Assembly: GCA_946803715.1 (NCBI GenBank)
Contig: CAMPET010000202.1
Span: forward strand, 61,094 to 86,250
DNA from: Beroe ovata
Taxonomy: Eukaryota; Ctenophora; Nuda; Beroida; Beroidae
Reading direction: 5' to 3'
DNA: 25,157 nucleotides
Part shown: in pieces, positions 9,922-19,729 of the stretch
How positions within the stretch are numbered: position 1 is the stretch's first letter
Layout of the letters: each line of letters starts with the position of its first letter
Notes under the pieces: model-generated
Database searches by the model: none
What the model was told of the DNA's origin: nothing
Seen by the model: only the letters and a program-made list of their open reading frames with translations
Program-made: the position numbers and the translations under genes

Positions 9922-12454
9922 CACCAGTCAACTGCTATTCTTCATATTCGGTTATCTGTTCTTCATGCTACAGCTATTCTCCAACTACGAGGTTTGTTAT
10001 AACACAATTCTTCTATCGCTCCTTTATCAAGTACCTTAATTAAGGTACCCTTGAGTCACTACTCCCAAGAGCATTGACCTTCATCAACCCTAATCAACCC
10101 TAATTAACCCTAATTAACCCTAATTAACCCTCAAATGAGGTGGCATTACACCGCCGTTATGTTTTCATACATCCTTTCCCCTCACAGATCCACCAACGTG
10201 CAGTGCAAGTGTTGTTCGCTGTGACGTTCACCATGTCTTGTAGCATGTTTGAGTTGATCATATTTGAAATTCTGGGCGTCATGGATCTATCCTCGCGACT
10301 ATTCCACTGGAGACTGAACCTCTACTTCGCACTTATCCTACTCATTGTAGTTCTGCCCCTGTATATGAGCTACATTGTGTTCAACAGCCTCAGGTAAACT
10401 CAATTTCAAGTTAATTCCCTCAAAATGGTTTACAAGCCCTGATCTAGGATGTATTATGATTCACTTTTTTCAGAATATTAAAGAAGCCCGGTTTGACGGC
10501 CCTATTTTGCTTCTCCTCATGGATTGTCTATTTCTACCTCTTCTGGAGGATTGGTGACCCCTTTCCCCTGATGAACCCCAAACAAGGAATATTCAGCATC
10601 GAGCAGATGATCAGGTACATGTCATACTATTCCTATACACCCGTATTCAATATCGGGGGACACCATGCTGTAAAACAGGAATCATACAATATCGGTCCTA
10701 AAAAGCCCGTGCATTTGCCGGTATCGTGCCTTGTTTAACAGGACACGCACAGAATGGCAATTCCGGCTTGTTTCAACAGACTTTCTATCACATGATTCAG
10801 ATCAAGTTTCCAACCGGCCATATAATGATAACTCCATATCAGCTCTATCATGATAACCGATAATTGGCAAAAGAGCCTGTCGCGCGCGCGTTTTTATTAG
10901 GTGTAACGCGCGGCGACATCAGAATGATCAGATCAGCGCAAAAATCCAATTAACAGCCGGCCAATTGGTGAATTTTGGCCAAAATTTATTATTCTTTCAA
11001 ACCATTTCAGTCGAGTTGGGGTGATAGGCGTGACACTGATGGCCATCCTGTCAGGATTTGGTGCTGTCAACTGTCCATACACATACATGGACTACTTTGC
11101 AAGGAACGTTACACCTGTCGATGTTAACGTGAGTTCTGACAAGAAAGCAGAATGATAATTGATATATTTACCGGCCAATTTGCAGGATTAATGGACGTGA
11201 TTTTGCCACGTCTTATAAATGTATGCAATTCTCCCCTCAGAACTTGGAAAAGAGAATGTTGCAAATTTTAGAGATGACCGGGAACAAAAAGCGGAAACTG
11301 TTGTTGGAAGAGCAGAAAGGGAACAATCAGCAGAAGAAAGGTTTGTGACTTACCTACTACAATAAGAAATAGTAAAATTTCACCAAAAGTTCAATGTTTA
11401 ACTGTCAACGTCCCAAGTGTTGTAACCCTCTAATTGACCCACCTAATTTGTGTTAAGATGAGGGCTGGTGGTCCAAACTAACATCTTCTTTACGGACAAA
11501 CGAGACTGTTGCGCAGCTTTGCGATGAAATAACTTCAATGGAAGAGCTCTCAAGACAGGTATGTGAGAAATCAATCCAAAATAATAACGCCACCAATCTC
11601 GGCGATTTCTCCTATGATTCATGACCCTTCACCAGTTGTATCTGGAGATAGTGGATATGAACTCGATGCGTGAACGGATCGCAATCAGCCAAACTCTACT
11701 AGGACGTTATTTTAACTTTACGGGCCACATTTTCTCAGGTACAATTCTCTCGTGATGCTGTATAATGTATATTGATTCATCCACCCTTAAATCACTCCCT
11801 ATACTTCAATCAGGACCAATCCAAATCACAATCCAAATTGCTCAGGATATCTCGCATACAAGATTTTCATGTGTACCGTCAACATTGTGTTTGATCGTGT
11901 GGGTAAGAAGGACCCAATATCACGCGGCCTCGAGATCTCGGCCGATTGGCTCGGTTTCAAGTTTGATGCCCAATTCTGGGCTCAACACCTCAGTTTCATA
12001 ATCGTGGGAATAATCATTGTTTGGTGAGTGGCATATACGCGCTGCAAATCAATTATTTTGTGATTTTCGAAATTCGACGTATTTGGAAACCAAACACCAC
12101 TTATATCTATCTTCATGAAATTCACCCTGTGTCTCCCTCAGTTCAATCCGTGGTCTTCTTATCAACCTTATAAAGTGGTTCTACGCCGTGTCTAGCACGA
12201 AATCCAGTAATCTGCTCGTGCTATTCCTAGCTCAGATCATGGGAATGTACTTCGTGTCCTGTGTCCTACTCATGAGGATGAACCTCCCTCCAGAGTATCG
12301 GGTTATTATCACCGAGGTCCTCGGGGATATTCATTTCAACTTCTATCATCGGTGGTTTGATGTTATTTTCCTCGTAAGTGCGGTAGTTACGATCGGAGTG
12401 CTGTATGTTACGCATCAGACATCGCCTCACAAGTTTACACAGCCCTCTCATTGA
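9887..12454 (+). CDS. GPR89: Golgi pH regulator (GPR89), complete, 9 exons
   Basis: Exons 9887-9991, 10188-10393, 10474-10614, 11011-11128, 11241-11340, 11458-11558, 11636-11738, 11846-12023 and 12142-12454 join in phase to 1365 nt, 454 residues, almost exactly the vertebrate length. GPR89/GPHR is a multi-pass voltage-dependent anion channel that acidifies the Golgi. Highly conserved stretches include CSMFELIIFEILGVMDLSSR (TM2-3), RVGVIGVTLMAILSGFGAVN, NCPYTYMDYF, LEISADWLGFKFDAQFW, LLVLFLAQIMGMYFVS and FNFYHRWFDVIFLVSA. The central loop between the NCPYTYM segment and LYLEIVDMNS is Lys/Gln-rich and cytoplasmic in the family. All donors are GT and all acceptors AG. Intron 1 carries telomere-like 10-mers and intron 3 a GC-rich palindromic stretch. 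A second, truncated start of this gene lies at 9443-9478 in the duplicated segment. Confidence 0.95.
10085..10131. repeat. AACCCTAATT 10-mer tandem repeat in GPR89 intron 1
   Basis: About four and a half units of AACCCTAATT, with one AATC variant, form a short array. Each unit contains the AACCCT hexamer of common animal telomere repeats, but the period is ten. Confidence 0.85.
10615..11010. other. GPR89 intron 3 with palindromic, GC-clustered sequence
   Basis: This is the largest GPR89 intron (396 bp). It holds CGCGCGCGCG near 10884, repeated CCGGCCA motifs (near 10813 and 10957, also near 11172 in the next intron) and short inverted segments such as TATCATGATAAC. These look like the GC-clustered palindromic repeats elsewhere in the window. 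No coding signal. Confidence 0.5.
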
Positions 12455-12558
12455 GAACGCTGATGAACTATGATAGTTCCCTAATACCCAAGGGCTGTTA
12501 GATTTTAGAGTTGAATTTGCTATTGTTATGACGGTATTTATTTGAGTAATTGGACTTG

Positions 12559-12564
12559 AATAAA
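12559..12564 (+). terminator. Poly(A) signal AATAAA for GPR89
   Basis: AATAAA occurs about 105 nt after the GPR89 stop. On the other strand an AATAAA (plus-strand TTTATT, 12537-12542) lies about 220 nt after the collagen stop, so the two convergent transcripts probably overlap at their 3' ends. Confidence 0.6.
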
Positions 12565-12763
12565 TTGTGATCACTGAGTAACAAAAGATACTACTGTATA
12601 TAATTAAGGGATTAAAAAGGTATCAAGTTGAGCCCAGTTCTGGCCCAGTCAAATTCATCAATTGTCAATAATCTGTCCAAAACAAGTATCATTTAAAGAT
12701 ATTAAAGGGTATTTGACATCGCATTTGAAATAAAAATGAGGAAGACGATCATCAGTTTTACGA

Positions 12764-13333
12764 TTAAATCCCTGGCTCCCCTTTTGGTCCCTGTGGGCCC
12801 ACTTCTCCTTTGGGGCCCTGAGGACCAGGTTCCCCGTCCAATCCATCCATCCCTGGCATCCCATCCTCTCCATCAGCACCATCCACACCAGGCTCACCCT
12901 TGAGGAGGATATACTTCCTCTTGCGATCTCGTGGAGAAATTCCATCACGACCTGGTATTCCATCTGCACCATCACGACCAGGCTCTCCCTTAGCACCATC
13001 CAGCCCTGGGGCACCGTCACTACCATCCAGCCCTGGTGCACCATCACTACCATCCAGCCCTGGTGCACCGTCACTACCATCCAGCCCTGGGGCACCGTCA
13101 CTCCCATCCAGCCCTGGAGCACCGTCACTACCATCACGACCACGCTCCCCCGGCTCCCCTTTCATCCCGGCCCCACTGAATGTGGACACCAGATTCTGTA
13201 AATCCTGCTTCAGCTCCATGATATCGTTTTCCAGCTTCGCCAGCTTTTCCTCCACCGCGGTTGACTGTGCTGATGCCACACCAGCAAGGCTTGTGATCAC
13301 AAGGACCAAAGTTAAGTATAAAAACCGACACAT
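12764..13333 (-). CDS. Short secreted collagen-like protein with coiled-coil head
   Basis: 189 residues from the ATG at 13333. The start is chosen because a clear signal peptide follows (MCRFLYLTLVLVITSLAGVA, cleavage likely after ASA). Next is a 30-residue heptad region (VEEKLAKLENDIMELKQDL) that could trimerise the chain, then Gly-X-Y repeats to the C terminus. A nine-residue unit DGSDGAPGL is repeated about five times, a 27-bp DNA repeat. The helix is interrupted once by ISPRDRKRKYILL, a basic segment that could be a proprotein-convertase or heparin site. There is no C-terminal non-collagenous domain; the frame ends GPKGEPGI. No intron is seen. The layout recalls short-chain collagens and collectin-like stalks. 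The frame stays open 65 codons upstream of this ATG, with no signal peptide there. Confidence 0.85.
   Translation of the reverse strand: MCRFLYLTLVLVITSLAGVASAQSTAVEEKLAKLENDIMELKQDLQNLVSTFSGAGMKGEPGERGRDGSDGAPGLDGSDGAPGLDGSDGAPGLDGSDGAPGLDGSDGAPGLDGAKGEPGRDGADGIPGRDGISPRDRKRKYILLKGEPGVDGADGEDGMPGMDGLDGEPGPQGPKGEVGPQGPKGEPGI
13003..13135. repeat. 27-bp tandem repeat within the collagen gene
   Basis: About five units reading ACCATCCAGCCCTGGTGCACCGTCACT on the plus strand, with third-position differences between units. They encode the DGSDGAPGL nonapeptide. Repeat number is likely to vary between alleles. Confidence 0.85.
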
Positions 13334-13512
13334 CACACCTTGATCAGAAAAACAAGAGCGGAATTGGTGTTCGGAGATTGTGTCTTTCGTGAAGGAGGAG
13401 GAAATTAGATTATCCAAACAGATATAATTATCCTTCAAATTAACTGCGACTCTGCTTCTAGGACATAATCTAATAACTTCTTGGCATCGCTTCCGTGGAG
13501 GTCGCGTCTCAT

Positions 13513-13710
13513 ATGAGCATGATTCCATTAAACGATAACGGCCTGCCTTATCAATATCAATATCAGGTTAACTTTCTCAATAAATACTCGTATAAAGCCA
13601 CGGAATATGACGACAACGAGTACCGTTTCTGCCCCTTAAATCACCAGGAAATGATACCTCCTTACGCTCTGCAAGAGATTAAAAACTTGAAAATCGGAAC
13701 AATAAGCTAA
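13513..13710 (+). CDS. Possible small ORF of 65 codons, unrecognised
   Basis: An ATG-started frame (MSMIPLNDNGLPYQ...) lies between the collagen start and the EXOSC1 stop, divergent from collagen and facing EXOSC1. It is rich in Tyr and Asn, with a YQYQYQ run and a Cys-Pro-Leu-Asn-His segment. No family was recognised, and no signal peptide or membrane segment is seen. It may be chance, or the 5' UTR region of collagen read on the other strand. Confidence 0.2.
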   Translation: MSMIPLNDNGLPYQYQYQVNFLNKYSYKATEYDDNEYRFCPLNHQEMIPPYALQEIKNLKIGTIS

Positions 13711-13757
13711 AAACATCCCCCGCAATGTCCATGCACACTCGGTGATAAAGTCAGCGT

Positions 13758-14648
13758 TTATTTGGCTATCACTTTCGCTACTTTCCTGTGTTCCCGAGTA
13801 CCACTCGTGGGACACTTCATCTGACACCAGCTGACAGGCGTCATGCTCTGTCCGGCAGCGCTACTCTGAGCAAAGACCACACCCAGCTCGTTCTCTGCCG
13901 TCGACAGGAAGTACGAAGACACGTCGCCAATCGATATGACGCGAGCTAGTATCAGGTCTCCAGGTCGGTAACACTTGTAAACGATCACGGAGTCTTTGTT
14001 CATTTCCCGAATATCTTCTCTCTTTATCATTCCTGTGTGATGGGAAGTGTGAATAATTCAGCTGCGCAATAAATTCATTTGTCCTTAGGATTTTGTCTAA
14101 GTATATCAATGATAGACCCTGTTATGTCGAAAATTCCACTGTGAAGTGCGAGGGCAAATTTATCCAGAGTATTCGTATCACGATACAATATCAGAGAGAT
14201 ATTGTTTACCTCTGAAGTGTGTCGGAAGACGTTTCCCGGCCACGGAAAGGATGAGGACCTTGACTTGACGTGGGTTGACGGACACCACTTTACACGTGAC
14301 CACATCATTGGGTTTCGGGAGAGCCGTATGTGCTTGGGATCTGTTGACCCGTTCCACTTTTATCTCTTTCTTATCACCATTCTCAACTGTGCTTAAATAT
14401 CCTGCAAAAAATCATCGATGAGGGTAAAACGCCTGTTTTAACAAAGTCAGGAACATCATGACGCCTAATGGGAAAAATTGAAGAAGGATTTGGAAAAATA
14501 CGCGTCAAACCTGCAACCTTCATCACTAACCTAGTAATGTGCTGTAGACAACTCCTTGGTGCACATGACACCCACTGACCAGGACACAGCTCTCGTCATA
14601 TCGACATATCTGGTCACCTGGTACCACCTTACGTGGTGCTGTTACCAT
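13758..14648 (-). CDS. EXOSC1: Exosome complex component CSL4 (EXOSC1), complete
   Basis: Three exons in phase, 14648-14531, 14401-14210 and 14032-13758, give 194 residues, matching the animal length. CSL4 is an S1/KH-type cap subunit of the RNA exosome, which degrades and trims RNA in nucleus and cytoplasm. The N-terminal domain begins KVVPGDQICRYDE. The S1 core carries DVVTCKVVSVNPRQVKVLIL, and then FRGMIKREDIR, YKCYRPGDLILARVISIGD and STAENELGVVFAQS match conserved family blocks. The C-terminal zinc-ribbon-like part holds WCQMKCP. The start ATG lies inside a CCATGG palindrome, and no alternative upstream ATG keeps the family alignment. Confidence 0.93.
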
Positions 14649-15024
14649 GGTAACCTATTGCCAGGTTAGTAGTTAGGGTGTGAGATCATGGTGAAATGGA
14701 ATTGTTTCTCATGCATATTGATTTCTCTTTCATTCACGACAAAAGAGGTTAAGTCAAATTCCTGCCATCAAAATGTATGGTATGTTCGTACGCTATGACA
14801 CAGATACAGTTTCTGAACGAAAATTAGATACTATAAAGTAAATAACAAGTATTGAAACGATGCAAAATGATATTGCACCAAAAAAGTGGTCTCGGATGAA
14901 TGATACCAGAAAAGATCTAATAAATAAACAGCTCTGAAGTGACCCGAAAATTGAAAATTCCACCGATGTACCACAATTGAGTTTGTTAATCAGATTACGT
15001 TTGATGTTCGCCCATGGGGAAACT

Positions 15025-15822
15025 CTAATCTTCGTAGAGATGTTTGTTTTTCAGCAGGAAAGCAGCCAAATACTCGATCGGATTTGGGGGCCTGGGAAAG
15101 GTATTCGAAAATCATAGGCCCTAGCATACAACTATGAATGTACCTTAAACACTTACCACACACTAACTGAACACACAAACATGGGGCAAGGACTATATTA
15201 TTCACCTTTCTTTGGCTAGAACGCCAAGGCCCTGAAGAAGGATAGGTACAACTGTCTGATCAAGGTAAGTTCGGGTTGGCATTGCTTGGAGCTCGGCTTT
15301 GTCTTTAGAACGCTTTGCAGCTTCAGCCTCCCCAGCTGCCAGTTTCTGAACAAGATAGAATGGATGAGAACAAGATAGAATGGAACAAGATAGAATGGAT
15401 GAGACAGGTGAGAATTCCTCTATTCTTTCAAGAACAATGAGTACACATTTTCACCGCCTATTCCACACACAACTTTGAAATAAAAGTGACGCCGCGCACG
15501 CTAAATGCCGAAAAAGCACACTGACACAAACTATGCGTGTTTGGCGCCGCGCGTTCCATACTGTCCTGCCATAGCAACGTTTTTCAGGCAACACCGAGGG
15601 TGCGAATGTGTACACAATCGGCTTTCATTATCTTTACGAAATGTGTGAAGAAATTGATTACATCATGTCCCTGCATAAATGGGACAAAAACCGTGGCGTG
15701 CGAAGATCTTATCAGTCACAAAATGCTGACACTACTGAAAATGATATTCAAATGCTGTTGAAAAAACAGAAAATGAAATCCGCGCTACTCACATCTGCTG
15801 CCTCCAATGAAAGAGATGCCAT
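15025..15822 (-). CDS. DPY30: DPY30, core subunit of H3K4 methyltransferase complexes
   Basis: Three exons, 15822-15793, 15345-15206 and 15091-15025, total 237 nt, 78 residues. The dimerisation motif [18 protein letters not shown] is almost identical to animal DPY30, followed by [20 protein letters not shown] at the C terminus. DPY30 binds ASH2L in MLL/SET1 complexes. The protein is about 20 residues shorter than the human one, with the loss in the variable N terminus. Exon 1 encodes only ten residues, so the first exon is the least certain part, though its GTGAGT donor and phase fit. A plus-strand open exon overlaps exon 1 in antisense. Intron 1 contains a short AACAAGATAGAATGG repeat (about 15351-15405). 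Confidence 0.93.
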
Positions 15823-15835
15823 GGTTTTCCTATAG
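15588..15835 (+). CDS. Candidate plus-strand terminal exon antisense to DPY30 exon 1
   Basis: After a good acceptor (GTTTTTCAG, ending at 15587) an open frame runs 81 codons to TAG. It has a coding-like mix: a hydrophobic/acidic part ([20 protein letters not shown]) and a basic, amphipathic part ([17 protein letters not shown]). It overlaps DPY30 exon 1 on the opposite strand. I recognise no family. A possible upstream donor GACAG/GTGAGA lies near 15407, but the exon it would end is made of repeats. It could be chance. Confidence 0.3.
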
Positions 15836-16054
15836 TGTGAGAGTTTGTGGTTAGCTTTGCGCAGGGTGTAACCATCAAAGCTCGGAAATCGACTTCAATT
15901 CCGAACAATGTCATACAAGGATTAAAATTTGAAATGAATGAACGCAATTAGTTTAAAACCAATGAAAATGTTAAAACAGTGAAATATATCATCGATACAC
16001 ATTATCTTAAGTCAGATCTTCCGGAAATTTAGTCAACAACACCAAACGTCATTC

Positions 16055-17947
16055 CTATATCTTCTTCTTTTTCCTATTCCCAGTTTTTCTCTTCCTTTCA
16101 TTAGGATTACCATGCCGGCCGCCACTCTGATAATGCCTGAATGCCCGCGAGTCCACATTCGTAACCCCAAACGGTGACCCCGACTTCACGAAATCACTGC
16201 TCATCACATCAACCGAACTCTTGATATTACACTGTAGCTTGCTCTGCCGCTGTTTATCCGGCTGGTCCTCTGTTATCCACGGCATGTCGGAGCCCCGGCC
16301 ACCCTTGGGTTGTGGCAGAGAGTACCTCACGCCACGGCCAGTGCGCGGCTTCCTGCTCACTCTCTGAAACCACGTGACTCCCGCTTCATCCACAGTCACA
16401 GCCACCTTCTCCAGCGTTTTGTTACCACACCGCGTACAGAACACCCGGGTACAATCCCTCACAACGGTAAAACATGCGGTACACTTCAACACGTAGGTCT
16501 TGGCGTATCTTATCTGAACTCCATCAACACTGATCACATTTAGTCCTATCTGAAGGAGGACATTTTGCATGGCAAAGTCGGTCGTGGCACACGCTACTCT
16601 GATGTTTGACAGTTGCTGAGTTTTGTGTTCCGATATGTTTGATGGGGTGATCCAATCATCGTCATTATCCGATATCTCATAATCTTCATCCACGTCGTCA
16701 TCCAAACCGCACTCTGATGCAAGGACATCGTCAGGAATTTCCATTTCGCTGTCATCCTGTCTCCTTGCTTTTACTGGAACAGTGGACCAGTCCTCGTCGA
16801 GTTGACAATTATCCAGAGATTCGGTTAACTCTTGCGTCTCTGTTATAGTGGTCTCTGCTGTGCAACGTGGGACCGCTTGAGTTTCCTCGCTCTCTGAAAC
16901 TTTCAGCTCCCCTGATAAAGTGGTTTGGGGGGGTGAAAACTCAAAACATTTGGGTTGGAGTAAGCGTGGGTCAGAAAAACGGGGTTCGAAGTTTAGGATC
17001 TAACTTTCTTCACAATGCTCAGAGTTACAATGATGTTTATTAACAATATAATAACAATGTCTGTAGAAACCTATAATTTCAGTGGGTGGTGCACTTGAGC
17101 TTATGGACGTAGTGCGGCTTGAACATGTTGTTTCTGTTGATTTGGGAACGTAGAAACCTGACAAAACAGAACACAGATGTAAATGGGGTCGGAAAAAGTG
17201 GCAAAAAATTATTCATGAAATTCGCAATTCGAGCAATGGAAAACCTGCCAAGTTGGTAACTTTATCATCACCAAATCCTTGATTCACTTTGACATTGACA
17301 ACTGGGCTATCTCTCAGATGGTCAGTGCCATTAAGCCTAGTCTCCATCTCGTATGTTAGAGCAATCACTGTGNGACGATGAAGAAGAAGCTGATGACGAG
17401 AGGGAGGGAGGTGACTGCTCCTTCACTCGGCTGCAAACAGCCCCGTTCTTGATGAAGTGATATATGCCCGGGTCGTTTCTAATCTTCTCCTTGATCTGTG
17501 CCACAGATCTGTGCCTTGTGTGTGTGTGTGTGTGTATGTGTGTGTGCCTCTGTGTGTGTTTGGGTGTGTAATAACATCACCTGCTATATCAGTCACGGAT
17601 AAGCTACGAATATCTCCGGTCTGCTTCGCAAACTCTGTCACAAACTCCATGCTGGAGTCAGATGGTTCTCGAATTTTGACATCTATTGGTTGAAATTCCA
17701 GTCTGAAAGTACGATAAGTTTCACATCATGTCCATGTTCATATATAAAATGTGCCCAACTCATTAGATACATGAACTAAATCTTGCTGGAAATGCTTTAA
17801 CCTCTGACGCGTGTGAGCATCTTTAACCTCACCAATTACACTACTGGTAGTGAATACATCTGTTGCCAGTTTATCAAATTTCATGTTTTTGATGAGGGGA
17901 CCAGTGTCCAGAATGAGGGTGTCCAGTATGCTGTTTGATCCCAACAT
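16055..17947 (-). CDS. NOB1: NOB1, 18S rRNA site-D endonuclease, complete
   Basis: Five exons, 17947-17760, 17702-17581, 17367-17245, 17157-17071 and 16911-16055, join in phase to 1377 nt, 458 residues (human 412). NOB1 is a PIN-domain endonuclease that makes the mature 3' end of 18S rRNA in the pre-40S particle. PIN-domain features: TLILDTGPLIKN with acidic Asp14, VIGEVKD, VTEFAKQTGD and SVTDIAVIALTYEME. A long acidic, Ser/Thr-rich insert follows. DDDWITPSNI precedes ACATTDFAMQNVLLQIGL, and a zinc ribbon (CTAC..CTRCGN, about residues 316-335) and RGVRYSLPQPKGG complete the family pattern. The Lys/Arg-rich end (KRKTGNRKKKK) resembles a nuclear localisation signal. Intron 2 contains a TG microsatellite, an N and an unexplained coding-like block. 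The exon 5 acceptor at 16911 was chosen for phase. Confidence 0.92.
17373..17373. other. Single N inside NOB1 intron 2
   Basis: The N lies five bases upstream of the exon 3 acceptor (minus strand). It probably marks a contig join near a TG microsatellite, which makes the intervening 17374-17517 block suspect. Confidence 0.7.
17518..17570. repeat. (TG)n microsatellite in NOB1 intron 2
   Basis: Interrupted TG repeats start a few bases after the exon 2 donor (17580). Such tracts commonly break assemblies, which fits the nearby N. Confidence 0.9.
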
Positions 17948-18382
17948 CCTAAAAAAGCTTTAGAATAGTGTGGGCTTACAATTAACAATTCTCATGTTGA
18001 TAAATTGAAAAAATCATTTCAAGTCAATAAGAAAGATGGCTGGAGATTAAGGATAGTGTAGTAAAACATGTAACATGAATATAGTATGTATTCAAAACTC
18101 TGGCTAATTTACATATTAAAACAAACATTCTGTACAACTCTGATAACAATACCTCTGACTTTCTTTTCGTTAATACTGTGGTCAATCAAATGACAATAAA
18201 TTTGAGCACTCCAAACTTTCTTCAACAATTGCACAAACTATACGGAAGGAGGTATAAAAAGGAGCAACATGTAAAGCATGTTACTCATGAGTCATGCATA
18301 ATAATCAAATTATCTGGTCATAGTAAAGAATAGAAGGAGCAATGTTTGTATCTGTCATTAATAAATTCATCATTCATAACCC

Positions 18383-18702
18383 TCAGCATGAATAATCCTT
18401 GTAGGTTATACCATTTTCCTCTGATACCCCAGTTGCAACATTGCATTGATTTGAAATAACATTTGAAAAGTTGCTAGTTGGCTTTATATTCTTTGTTGCA
18501 ATGTAATAGAGGCGTAAGTTGAAAAGTACATAAAGAGAATAGCAAAGGAGGGCTGCCAACAGAACAACAATGACACCTGAAGTAATAATAAGAGTCAATG
18601 GAATATCACATTGAAGGATGTGTGTCATTTATGGATGAATTCATTTTGCAACTCACCAAATGTTATAGCAAGTGTCCTCCATAACTCTTCTTCACTACAC
18701 AT
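18383..18702 (-). CDS. Small single-pass membrane protein, 79 residues, two exons
   Basis: Exon 1 (18702-18657) has an ATG, a short head MCSEEELWRTLAITF and a GTGAGT donor. Exon 2 (18576-18383) follows a strong acceptor (TTATTATTACTTCAG) in the matching phase. Together they encode one hydrophobic helix (GVIVVLLAALLCYSLYVLF, with the preceding LAITF) and a polar tail ending GITYKDYSC. The acidic head and basic residues just after the helix suggest an extracytosolic N terminus and a cytoplasmic C terminus by the positive-inside rule. TYKDY could be a tyrosine signal. The frame also remains open in exon 2 from an ATG at 18628. I recognise no family; it resembles small integral membrane proteins in layout only. 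Confidence 0.55.
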
Positions 18703-19420
18703 GTCTTAAAGAAGTGCAATTCCTTTCCATTAACCTTAAGTACCTAAATGTAAACCATGGTCTCATCATGAAACACTAGTTTAAGGCCACATAGCTGAGT
18801 GGATTCAAAAAAAGCAAGCAGCAAGATTATTCATTCAGTCGTGTTCCTAAAAAGTGAAAAAGAACAGAAATAGCAGCGGTACAAAAGCACCACCATTAGA
18901 AATGAGCCCTAGTTCACTATGACAGAAGTTGCACATGTCCATAGCAACTTTCAGTTAAAATCTGCACATGCTACTCTGATTACACACTCCATTAGGTTAT
19001 GTACAAGCAAACTGACAAACAAACTGACCATCAAATTATAAAATGCATGGATAGGGAAAACTGGACAGAAATCTGGCAATTTGGTTTCTATCAATTGATT
19101 ATTGAATAAATCTGGGTATAAATTTATCAAATGTGGGTATAAATAGATCTGGGTATAAATGCACTATGCACACACTTAGACAAATGATGTGTGACCTCTT
19201 TTACAGGCAAGAAGCAGAGGTGATTGGTCAGATTTTCCCCTCCACAATAACCTTTTTGTTTTACAAACAGGCATCGAAGAAGGGATTCTCTCCTCACCGC
19301 TGTCCTTCCTGTATACATAATGGGGACACAATCTCAATTCTTGCTACACCAGCACACTGCTAGAATTTGTATTACAAAATGATCCATGGATTTGTGCATT
19401 GTGAATGCACAAACTTTGCT

Positions 19421-19507
19421 GGCCCCTGATCTAACTCAGTGAGCTGAAAGGCCATGAAACCACTGAGCTACACTTATAGAGTAATTGGGTCATGCAATGC
19501 AGGAACA
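19421..19507 (+). repeat. Dispersed repeat family, copy B
   Basis: Collinear with copy A: GCCCCTG, ACTCAGTGAGCTGAAAGGCC, CCACTGAGCTACAC and GGGTCATGCAATGCAGGAACA. Read on the minus strand it contains GTAGCTCAGTGGTTTCATGG, which resembles a tRNA internal A box, followed by a weak GTTAGATC B-box-like motif. This raises the possibility of a tRNA-derived SINE. Confidence 0.6.
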
Positions 19508-19729
19508 TTTGTCTAGCATGAAACAGTTATCAGGATTTGCAAATTCTAGATGAACTTTACAAAGGTCCCTGGTTTATCTTATTGAAGCCTGTTTCACTTC
19601 CCAGAAAACAGTCGCACGTTATAATAAGACAGCGTTCCAAAATCAATTCGCCGCCACATAGAACGCAATTGCAAACTACGAACGGCTATTGCAATATATT
19701 GTTCAGGTGCTCATACATCATATAAAATG

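Noticed and set aside
10085-10131. CRISPR-like array
   Set aside because: Units are ten bases and contiguous without spacers, inside an animal intron.
12658-13143. 161-codon minus-strand frame with repeated GWMVV units
   Set aside because: It is a shifted frame of the same 27-bp repeat. Repeats keep all frames open.
12900-13343. 147-codon plus-strand frame rich in Pro, Ser and Gly
   Set aside because: It is the antisense shadow of the collagen Gly-X-Y repeats; the minus frame has the signal peptide and correct collagen periodicity.
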